A DNA stretch of 50,640 nucleotides from an uncultured Collinsella sp. (GTDB lineage: Bacteria; Actinomycetota; Coriobacteriia; Coriobacteriales; Coriobacteriaceae). Location of the stretch: positions 1 to 50,640 of the forward strand of contig CABRZN010000002.1 in assembly GCA_902475445.1 (NCBI GenBank). The letters run 5' to 3'. Shown here one piece after another: positions 15,098 to 21,421 of this stretch. Position 1 is the first letter of the stretch. The number at the start of each line of letters is the position of its first letter. Position numbers and translations under genes: made by a program. The notes beneath the pieces were generated by a model. The model worked only from the letters and a program-made list of their open reading frames with translations, made no database searches and had not been told where the DNA came from.

Positions 15098-15790
15098 TTA
15101 GATGGCCGAGTCTTTGGACAGCTCGAAATAGTCGGGATGCAAGGCGATAACCGGGCCCTGCTCCTCGGGCATCAGATGCAGGTGCGTCTCTGCCAGGTAG
15201 CTCGCCGTGTCGGTATCGCCCTTTTTAATGGCCTCGAGAATCCGGCGATGCTGCCGACGAATCGGCTCCCAATCCAGATCCTGCGACACCATACGCAACC
15301 AGTTGTATCGCTCAAAATGCGTGTTGACGCTCTTCATCCAATCCCACAACATGTGGCGGCCGGCAATCTCAAAACATGTCTCATGGAACAGGTTGTCCAG
15401 ATCGAAAAAGCGACGCGTTTCACGATGATCGAGCGACTCGGACTCGGCAAGAATCTGCTCGAGCCGATACTTTTGCTCGGGCGTGGCGGCAGAGCAGCAT
15501 TTAATGAGCACACTTCTCTCGAGTTTCTCGCGCAAGAAACAGGCGTTCTCGGCGCGCTCCATGCTGATTTTTGAGACATAGGTGCCGCTTTTGGGACGCG
15601 TTTCCACCAGCTCCTGTTCACGCAGACGCACAAAGGACTCGCGAATGGGCGTGCGCCCGATTCCCGTCTCCTTTTCCAGACCAATCGCCGAAAGGCGCGT
15701 GCCAGGCTTGAGCTCGGCATAGATGATCTTGGAGCGCAATGCGTTGTATGCCTGATCTTGCAGGCTCTGATAAAGCTGATGTTGTTCCAT
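15098..15790 (-). CDS. GntR-family regulator, FadR/FCD subfamily
   Basis: A 230-residue DNA-binding regulator. The winged-helix N-terminus (about 10-75, LSAIGLEKETGIGRTPIRESFVRL) precedes an all-helical FCD effector domain (about 85-225) with the Asp and His residues expected to bind a metal (DLDNLFHETCF, RRQHRRIL, AETHLHL). Members of this subfamily (UxuR, ExuR, KdgR types) often sense hexuronates or their products, which fits the position between the KDG aldolase and the DhuD/DhuI genes. That target is inferred. GAGGGC precedes ATG 15790. The gene is flanked by copies of the TTGCGGTG element on both sides. Confidence 0.9.
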   Translation of the reverse strand: MEQHQLYQSLQDQAYNALRSKIIYAELKPGTRLSAIGLEKETGIGRTPIRESFVRLREQELVETRPKSGTYVSKISMERAENACFLREKLERSVLIKCCSAATPEQKYRLEQILAESESLDHRETRRFFDLDNLFHETCFEIAGRHMLWDWMKSVNTHFERYNWLRMVSQDLDWEPIRRQHRRILEAIKKGDTDTASYLAETHLHLMPEEQGPVIALHPDYFELSKDSAI

Positions 15791-15860
15791 AAAGCCCTCG
15801 GATGAAGCTCACGGTTTGTCGAATTTCACCACGTAATACTATCGCATCCCCCATACCCTC

Positions 15861-15880
15861 AGTTGCGGTGAAATAAGGGC
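15861..15880. repeat. Half copy (D) of the TTGCGGTG repeat
   Basis: AGTTGCGGTGAAATA followed by AGGGC matches one end of the repeat at 15018-15080. No partner arm is found nearby. It lies 71 bp upstream of the GntR start codon. The rest of 15791-16130 shows no gene. Confidence 0.5.
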
Positions 15881-16130
15881 CGCTGGCACCCATGCACAAC
15901 TTAGATGGCTTTGACGTGACCACCGCTATCTCGACACTGATTTTGGGCCACGTCATCGACATCGCCCAAGCTATTCGCCCGGCACTTTGCGCGCGCCGCG
16001 TTTGAAAAGTAGCACTACGCGCGGGGCCAACGGGCAGCCCGTGCCCACTTGTCTCTCGAGCTTGCCCTCCTCGATCAGGACAATCGAGCCGCCCGCGCAG
16101 CAGTGCGAGTTCACCGTTTACCTTTTAAAA

Positions 16131-16142
16131 GTGAACGTTCAC
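16131..16142. promoter_or_regulatory. Pectin-regulon operator upstream of the DhuD-type gene
   Basis: Perfect palindrome GTGAACGTTCAC, identical to the operators at 39953, 44864 and 44902. A degenerate relative (TTCACCGTTTAC) lies at about 16110-16121, and ATGAACGTTTCT occurs at 16221-16232 next to the ribosome site of the downstream gene. Confidence 0.75.
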
Positions 16143-16184
16143 CTATTTTTCGGAGAATGGGAGGGTTTATTACCCTACTTCACA

Positions 16185-16190
16185 TATACT
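16185..16190 (+). promoter_or_regulatory. Possible -10 element for the DhuD-type gene
   Basis: TATACT lies 57 bp before the start codon and 43 bp after the operator. No matching -35 is evident. Confidence 0.35.
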
Positions 16191-16247
16191 GAGCTTGTAC
16201 GAAAAGCAAGACTTATATAGATGAACGTTTCTTTTGGAAGGATTGCT

Positions 16248-17057
16248 ATGTCTGATCTTATGGACAGCTTCCGCCTGGACGGCAAGGTCGCGCTCGTGAC
16301 CGGCGCCACCTATGGCATCGGCATGGCCATTGCCGAGGCGCTCGGAGAGGCAGGCGCCAAGATTGCCTTTAACGCCCGTCACGCCGACAAAGTTGCCGAA
16401 GCCGAGAAGCACTACCGCGAGCTGGGCTTTGATGCTCACGGCTATGTTGCCGACGTCACCGACGAGGCTGTCGTCGCCGAGCTCGTTGCCAAGATCGAAG
16501 CCGATTTTGGCACCACGCCCGACATCCTGGTCAACAACGCCGGCGTCATCCAGCGCACCCCGATGCTCGACATGAGCGCCGAGGACTTCCGTCGCGTCGT
16601 CGACATCGACCTCAATGCCCCGTTTATCGTGTCCAAGGCCTGCCTGCCGGGCATGATCGCCAAGGGTCACGGCAAGATCATCAACATCTGCTCCATGATG
16701 AGCGAGCTCGGCCGCGAGACCATCGCCGGCTATGCCGCCGCCAAGGGCGGACTCAAGATGCTCACCAAGAACATCTGCTCCGAGTTTGGCGAGGCCAATA
16801 TCCAGTGCAATGGCATTGGGCCCGGCTACATCGCCACGCCGCAAACCGCGCCGCTGCGCGAGACGCAGCCTGACGGCAGCCGCCATCCGTTTGACCAGTT
16901 CATCATCGCCAAGACGCCGGCAGCCCGTTGGGGCACGCCCGAGGACCTGAAGGGCCCCGCCGTGTTCCTGGCTTCCGACGCATCGAACTTCGTCAACGGG
17001 CACATTCTGTACGTGGACGGCGGCATCCTCGCCTACATCGGCAAACAGCCGCAATAG
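16248..17057 (+). CDS. SDR dehydrogenase, DhuD/KduD type (uronate pathway)
   Basis: A 269-residue classical short-chain dehydrogenase: NAD-binding TGATYGIG (18-25), NNAG, and the catalytic Ser149-Tyr162-Lys166 set (NICSMMSE ... GYAAAKGG). It resembles 2-deoxygluconate 3-dehydrogenase/KduD and streptococcal DhuD, which interconvert 2,5-diketo-3-deoxygluconate and KDG. The next gene being a DhuI-like isomerase supports this role in unsaturated-uronate breakdown. GGAAGG precedes ATG 16248; an in-frame ATG at 16221 lies inside an operator-like site and lacks a ribosome site. Gluconate 5-dehydrogenase is the main alternative. Confidence 0.88.
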   Translation: MSDLMDSFRLDGKVALVTGATYGIGMAIAEALGEAGAKIAFNARHADKVAEAEKHYRELGFDAHGYVADVTDEAVVAELVAKIEADFGTTPDILVNNAGVIQRTPMLDMSAEDFRRVVDIDLNAPFIVSKACLPGMIAKGHGKIINICSMMSELGRETIAGYAAAKGGLKMLTKNICSEFGEANIQCNGIGPGYIATPQTAPLRETQPDGSRHPFDQFIIAKTPAARWGTPEDLKGPAVFLASDASNFVNGHILYVDGGILAYIGKQPQ

Positions 17058-17070
17058 GGCATTCGGGCGA

Positions 17071-17179
17071 GGCGGTGGACGATAAGGTCTGCTGCTCAAA
17101 CAGTCCTGCTCGCACGGAAAGCACATTAAGTGCTTTCCGGCTCGTGCGGAACTCGCGACAGACCTTATCGTCCACCGCC
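17071..17179. repeat. 109-bp composite palindrome between the DhuD and DhuI genes
   Basis: Outer arms 17071-17091 and 17159-17179 are perfectly complementary over 21 bp (first bases GGCGGTGGACGATAAGG). A second perfect hairpin inside pairs CGGAAAGCAC (17115-17124) with GTGCTTTCCG (17130-17139). It begins 13 bp after the dehydrogenase stop and has no T-run. It may shape the mRNA between two co-transcribed genes or be a palindromic mobile remnant. Confidence 0.75.
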
Positions 17180-17263
17180 CGCAAAACCAACTTCGGGTTG
17201 GATTAGCCGCCGCCCGCGAGCAGAAACAAAAAATGAAAACAATTGGTAGAAAGGTTAACTCAA

Positions 17264-17905
17264 ATGAAGATTGCTCTGATCAACGAGAACTCTCAGAACT
17301 CCAAGAACCCTATGATCGAGGCTGCCCTTAAGAAGGTTGTCGAGCCCATGGGGCACACCGTCTTTAACTATGGCATGTATGCCGACGCCGACTCCAAGCC
17401 CCTCACCTACGTGCAGAACGGCATTCTTGCCGCCGTGCTGCTCAACTCCGGCGCTGCCGACTATGTCGTGACCGGCTGCGGCACCGGCGAGGGCGCCATG
17501 CTCGCCTGCAACTCCTTCCCCGGTGTTCTGTGCGGCCATGTCGCCGACCCGCTGGATGCCTACACCTTCGCCCAGGTCAACGACGGTAACGCCGTCGCCA
17601 TGCCCTTCGCCCTCAAGAACGGCTGGGGCCAGGAGCTCAACCTCGAGTACACCTTTGAGAAGCTCTTTGGCTTTGGTTCGGGCAACGGCTATCCTGCCGA
17701 GCGTGTTGAGCCCGAGCAGCGCAACAAGAAGATCCTCGACGGCGTCCGCGCTGTGACCATGCGTCCGCTCGTCGACGTCCTGGGCGAGATCGACCAGGAT
17801 CTGGTCAAGGGCGCCTTGGCTGGCGAGCACTTCCAGGAGTACTTCTTCGCCAACGCCACCGACGAGGCCATCATCGCCAAGGTCAAGGAGCTCCTGGGTC
17901 TCTAA
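17264..17905 (+). CDS. RpiB/LacAB-fold isomerase, DhuI type
   Basis: A 213-residue RpiB/LacA/LacB-family sugar isomerase: N-terminal MKIALINENSQNSKNPMI, the GCGTGEGAML active-site loop with Cys72, and a longer C-terminus than plain RpiB. Length and partner gene match streptococcal DhuI, the 4-deoxy-5-keto-uronate ketol-isomerase that replaces KduI in some Gram-positives. With the SDR gene upstream it would convert the unsaturated sugar from GH105 or GH88 action to 2,5-diketo-3-deoxygluconate. ATG 17264 follows AGAAAGG. Function as ribose-5-phosphate isomerase is less likely given the context. Confidence 0.88.
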   Translation: MKIALINENSQNSKNPMIEAALKKVVEPMGHTVFNYGMYADADSKPLTYVQNGILAAVLLNSGAADYVVTGCGTGEGAMLACNSFPGVLCGHVADPLDAYTFAQVNDGNAVAMPFALKNGWGQELNLEYTFEKLFGFGSGNGYPAERVEPEQRNKKILDGVRAVTMRPLVDVLGEIDQDLVKGALAGEHFQEYFFANATDEAIIAKVKELLGL

Positions 17906-17930
17906 TCGCACGACCCATCGCAGCGAACGC

Positions 17931-17972
17931 AAACGGCGGCCGCCCCAACACGGGACGGCCGCCGTTTTTTGC
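17931..17972 (+). terminator. Intrinsic terminator after the DhuI-type gene
   Basis: Stem AACGGCGGCCG... / ...CGGCCGCCGTT with a short loop, followed by TTTTTT, 26 bp after the stop codon. Confidence 0.93.
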
Positions 17973-18001
17973 TATCTATCGACTTGGGCAACGCATCTGA
18001 T

Positions 18002-18490
18002 TTACGGGCGAACATACAGCACCACACCCTCCCTCTCGATGGCATGCGCAATGTCTTCTCGCAAGTGCTCGCTCGAAACGACGTCGACCTGCTTGCCTGT
18101 TGCCTCTTTGATCTCCTCCGCGAACGAGGAAAGAGCGAATAACCCAAATGTCGCGTCGGGATCGACCTCTATACGCAGGTCGATATCGCTATCGGCATTT
18201 GCGTCACGCCGGGCATACGAGCCGAACAACGTGACCGACCGAATCGCCTTTCGGGTACCCGCCGCGCGAGTGACGGCATCCTTGATTTCACCAACGGTCA
18301 AAACGTCGGCCTTTCCCCCGTCCCTTTCGACTGAAAGAGAAGGGGTAAATGGAAGCGACCGCTCCCGCAGCATCTGTCGCATGAACATGTTGACCGCCAC
18401 GGAAGACGTCATGCCGAGTTCCTCGCAGAGCTCGGCAAACGATTCCTTAATTGATGCATCAACACGGACGCTCAAAACTGAAGCACTCAT
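18002..18490 (-). CDS. RelB/DinJ-like antitoxin domain fused to a minimal nucleotidyltransferase
   Basis: A 162-residue two-domain protein. Residues 1-48 resemble the ribbon-helix-helix of RelB/DinJ antitoxins (SVRVDASIKESFAELCEELG, then SSVAVNMFMRQML). Residues 65-162 are an MNT-type nucleotidyltransferase with GSYARRDANADSDIDL (Gly90-Ser91, Asp102, Asp104) and a third acidic residue Asp136 (KQVDVV). No HEPN toxin, the usual MNT partner, and no RelE/YafQ toxin, the usual RelB/DinJ partner, is adjacent. AGGAGG precedes ATG 18490, and a 30-bp palindrome sits directly upstream. It may be a self-regulating antitoxin-like enzyme whose target is elsewhere. The domain calls are mine from motifs; the activity is unknown. 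Confidence 0.85.
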   Translation of the reverse strand: MSASVLSVRVDASIKESFAELCEELGMTSSVAVNMFMRQMLRERSLPFTPSLSVERDGGKADVLTVGEIKDAVTRAAGTRKAIRSVTLFGSYARRDANADSDIDLRIEVDPDATFGLFALSSFAEEIKEATGKQVDVVSSEHLREDIAHAIEREGVVLYVRP

Positions 18491-18500
18491 CTTAGCCTCC

Positions 18501-18530
18501 TGTATGACAATAGATATACACTATCATACA
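18501..18530. promoter_or_regulatory. 30-bp imperfect palindrome at the promoter of the fusion gene
   Basis: TGTATGA at one end and TCATACA at the other, with symmetric A/T positions between and a central ATAT. It abuts the ribosome site (CCTCC at 18496-18500 on the plus strand). Ribbon-helix-helix proteins of the RelB/DinJ type bind such sites to repress their own genes. Confidence 0.65.
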
Positions 18531-18560
18531 CAGAAGCAAGACGACTAGTGCACTGGGGTT

Positions 18561-18596
18561 AGGCTTACATGCACCAAACTTGGTGCAAACTAGCCT
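18561..18596. other. TGCACCAA-ac-TTGGTGCA hairpin
   Basis: A perfect 8-bp stem with a 2-base gap (18570-18587), flanked by AGGCT/AGCCT (18561-18565, 18592-18596). A further TGCACCAA lies at about 18604. It is 25 bp beyond the end of the reductase gene; no T-run on the minus strand. Confidence 0.45.
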
Positions 18597-18620
18597 GTCC
18601 CCCATGCACCAAGGGGTTAA

Positions 18621-20570
18621 CTAGAGTTCGCAGGCGACCTTGTAGCCATCGCCGATGGCGTCGCGGATGTTGCCGCACTTGTTGGCATCGCCCAGCACGT
18701 GGGTGGCAACACCGGCTGCGGTCAGGTCGTCGGCCAGCTTGGTGTCGGGACGATAGCCCATGGCAAGCACCAGCGTATCGGCACCGGTGATGGTGTGGAC
18801 TTCGCCGTCCTTCTCGTAGCTGATAGTGTCCTCGGTGATCTCGGTCACCTTTGCCTCGGTCAGCACGTGGACGCCCTTGGAGAGCATGCGCGTGATGAGC
18901 ACTGCGCGGCCAGCGCCGCCCTCGTTGGCGGCAAGGGTCTTGGTCATCTCGATGACGGTGACGTCGCGGTTGGCCGGCGACAGGTCGTTGACCAGCGGAG
19001 CCAGATAGTCGGCCGTCTCGCAGCCGACGGTGCCGCCGCCCACGATGACGATCTTCTTGCCCGGGAAGGCGTTGCCGCCCAGCAGGTCGTCAGCCGTCAT
19101 AACCTGCTTAAAGCCCTGCATAAAGGCCGGAGCGATAGGCTCGGCACCATAGGCCAGGACAACCTCGTAGCCGGCGTAGTCGCGTTGGATGTCCTCGGCC
19201 GAAAGCTCGGTACCAAAGACACACTTCACACCAGCCTCGGCAAGACGACGATACTGGTACTTGATCACGCGGGTGAGCTCCTGCTTTGCCGGCGGAACGG
19301 CAGCGATGCGCATCTCGCCGCCCGGCTCGTCCTGCTTATCCACGAGCACCACGTTATGACCGCGCTTGGCGGCAATGTAGGCTGCCTCCATGCCCGCAGG
19401 ACCAGCGCCCACAACCAGTACGTTCTTAGCCTCGGAGGCAGGCTCGTAGCCGGCCTCGTCGCGCTCGACATCGGGGTTAACGGTGCAGGAGATGCGCTTG
19501 CCAAACATGATGCCGTTCAGACAGCGCAGGCAGCCGATGCAGGGACGAATCTCGTCGGCGTTGCCGGCAGCCGCCTTGTTGCAGAACTCGGCATCGCACA
19601 GGTTGGCGCGGCCCATCATGCAGATGTCGGCGGCGCCGTCCTCGATCAGCTCCTCGGCAATCCACGCCTCGTTGATGCGGCCGACCGTGGCGACGGGAAT
19701 GTTCACGTGCTTTTTGATCTCACGCGAGCAGGCGGCGTGCGAGGCCTGCTGGGTGCCGGCGGCGGGAATCGCGGAACCGCGCTTGATGGTGGTGCCGCCC
19801 GACACGTGGATCATGTCGACGCCGGCCTTCTCCAGGCGACGTGAGACATAGATCATGTCGTTGAGAGTCAGGCCGCCATCGGTGTACTCATCGCCCGAGA
19901 TACGGACGTCGATGATGAAGTCCTTGCCGCAGCGCTCGCGAATCTCGGCGATGACCTCGAGCAAAAAGCGCATGCGAGCATCGAGCGAGCCGCCGTACTC
20001 GTCGGTACGCTTGTTGTAAAGCGGTGTCAAGAAGCCGCCGAGCATGCCGTGGGCGTGCGCCGCATGGACCTCGACGCCATCGACGCCGGCCTTCTGCATG
20101 CGCACGGCAGCGTCGCCAAACTGGTGCGTGAGCTCGTGGATTTCATCGACCGTGATAGGACGCGGCGCCTCGCGGGCATAGGACGGGCCCACAAAGGACG
20201 GAGCGATCAGGCGCGGCGTGCCCGGAATGTTAAAGGCCATGTAGGCGGGGTGGAAGAGCTGCGGCATGATCTTGCAGCCGTACTCGTGGACGGCTGCGGC
20301 AAGCTTTTCCCAGCCGGGGATAAACGTGTCGTCGTAGCAGCACATGTCACCCGGCAGATAGGTATAGGTGGGCTCGACCGTCACGACCTCGGTGATGATG
20401 AGGCCCACACCACCCTTGGCGCGGGCGCGGTAGTGGTCGACCAAGTCGTCGGTCACATAGCCATGATCGGCCAGGTTCGTGGATACCGGCGGCATAAAGA
20501 CGCGGTTCTTGACCTCGGTCGTACCGACCTTGATCGGGCTAAAGAGCATCGGGTAGGCGGATGACTCCAT
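18621..20570 (-). CDS. NADH:flavin oxidoreductase with 4Fe-4S and FAD domain (old yellow enzyme/2-enoate reductase type)
   Basis: A 649-residue enzyme with three parts: an N-terminal FMN TIM barrel (about 1-340, LFSPIKVGTTEVKNRV, VHAAHAHGMLGGFLTP), a 4Fe-4S site (Cys-x2-Cys-x2-Cys-x11-Cys near 343-360, CIGCLRCLNG), and a C-terminal FAD/NAD(P) module with VVGAGPAGMEAAY and VIVGGGTVGCETADYL. The layout is that of 2,4-dienoyl-CoA reductase, 2-enoate reductase and the bile-acid enzymes BaiCD/BaiH. It stands alone between two unrelated genes, so the substrate cannot be assigned. ATG 20570 follows AAGGAAG. Gut anaerobes use such enzymes to reduce C=C bonds of aromatic acids, fatty acids or steroids. 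Confidence 0.92.
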   Translation of the reverse strand: MESSAYPMLFSPIKVGTTEVKNRVFMPPVSTNLADHGYVTDDLVDHYRARAKGGVGLIITEVVTVEPTYTYLPGDMCCYDDTFIPGWEKLAAAVHEYGCKIMPQLFHPAYMAFNIPGTPRLIAPSFVGPSYAREAPRPITVDEIHELTHQFGDAAVRMQKAGVDGVEVHAAHAHGMLGGFLTPLYNKRTDEYGGSLDARMRFLLEVIAEIRERCGKDFIIDVRISGDEYTDGGLTLNDMIYVSRRLEKAGVDMIHVSGGTTIKRGSAIPAAGTQQASHAACSREIKKHVNIPVATVGRINEAWIAEELIEDGAADICMMGRANLCDAEFCNKAAAGNADEIRPCIGCLRCLNGIMFGKRISCTVNPDVERDEAGYEPASEAKNVLVVGAGPAGMEAAYIAAKRGHNVVLVDKQDEPGGEMRIAAVPPAKQELTRVIKYQYRRLAEAGVKCVFGTELSAEDIQRDYAGYEVVLAYGAEPIAPAFMQGFKQVMTADDLLGGNAFPGKKIVIVGGGTVGCETADYLAPLVNDLSPANRDVTVIEMTKTLAANEGGAGRAVLITRMLSKGVHVLTEAKVTEITEDTISYEKDGEVHTITGADTLVLAMGYRPDTKLADDLTAAGVATHVLGDANKCGNIRDAIGDGYKVACEL

Positions 20571-20683
20571 ACAGGCTTCCTTTCGTTTGAGCCGCTCGGC
20601 GGCAGTTGCTAACGTACCTATCGTATCAGTATCCGCCGCATTCGCACTCGCTCGCACTCCCCACCTTCAATCCCGACCCTCAC

Positions 20684-20755
20684 AAAAAAGTTGCGGTGGA
20701 ATACGGAGTAGATGAGGCTTTTGACAGGCAAAACAGTCCGTATTTCACCGCAACT
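20684..20755 (-). repeat. TTGCGGTG palindromic repeat, copy B, acting as kdpC terminator
   Basis: Arms GTTGCGGTGGAATACGGA (20690-20707) and TCCGTATTTCACCGCAAC (20737-20754) pair over 18 bp with one G-T. Read on the minus strand, CCGCAAC runs into TTTTTT, so it has the form of an intrinsic terminator 63 bp after the kdpC stop. It is nearly identical to copy C at 29094-29164, including part of the loop. Confidence 0.85.
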
Positions 20756-20818
20756 GATGGGCGGAGTGGAATTGAGGGCTCAGGTAGTCAGTCATGCCCT
20801 CATCCGCCACTCCCTCAC

Positions 20819-21409
20819 CTACAGCGCGCCGTCCAGCATAAGGTTCACCTTGAGCACGTTGACCGTGGGCTCGCCGAAGACGCCCAGGAATCGCCCCTTG
20901 GTGCACCGGGCGATGATCTCGCGCACCTCGCCTTCGCTCTTGCCCGTGGCCTTGGCAAGGCGCGGGACCTGGTACTCGGCGGCATCCGGAGAGATCTCCG
21001 GGTCGAGGCCGGACCCCGAACACGTCACCAGGTCGACGGGCACAGCGTCCATATCGGCATCGGGGTTGGCGGCGCGGATCTTCTTCACGCGCGCATCCAC
21101 AAGCTGCCGATACTCATCACTCGCCGGGGACAAATTGGACGGGGCACCATACGCCATGAGCCCGCCATCTTCGCCTTCGACAATTGACACGTTCTGGATA
21201 CGACCCCACATGTGGGCTTCGTCATCGAAGTTCTGGCCGATGAGCTCGGAACCCACAACCTTGCCGTCGACCGTAATGAGCGAACCGTTCGCCTGATACG
21301 GGAACGCAACCTGGGAGATGCCGGTCACGACGAGCGTATAGCCCAGGCCGCAGACAACGGTAAACAGCGCGAACACGCCCAGTGCGCGCGATGCAACACC
21401 TTTGAACAT
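20819..21409 (-). CDS. kdpC: Potassium-transporting ATPase KdpC subunit
   Basis: The 196-residue accessory subunit of the K+-uptake P-type ATPase. One N-terminal membrane helix (about 8-30, GVFALFTVVCGLGYTLVVTG) precedes an extracytoplasmic domain with the family sequence GSLI...VGSELIGQNF, then PVDLVTCSGSGLDPEISP. It is the last gene of kdpFABC, 12 bp after kdpB, with GGAGG before ATG 21409. It contributes to ATP affinity of the complex in E. coli. Confidence 0.97.
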   Translation of the reverse strand: MFKGVASRALGVFALFTVVCGLGYTLVVTGISQVAFPYQANGSLITVDGKVVGSELIGQNFDDEAHMWGRIQNVSIVEGEDGGLMAYGAPSNLSPASDEYRQLVDARVKKIRAANPDADMDAVPVDLVTCSGSGLDPEISPDAAEYQVPRLAKATGKSEGEVREIIARCTKGRFLGVFGEPTVNVLKVNLMLDGAL

Positions 21410-21421
21410 ACAAACCTCCAC

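Noticed and set aside
15884..16130. Small frames between the GntR gene and the DhuD operator
   Set aside because: Short, without ribosome sites or recognisable sequence; treated as intergenic.
16221..16247. Earlier ATG for the DhuD-type gene
   Set aside because: No ribosome site before it, and the nine extra residues are not typical of the family; GGAAGG supports ATG 16248.
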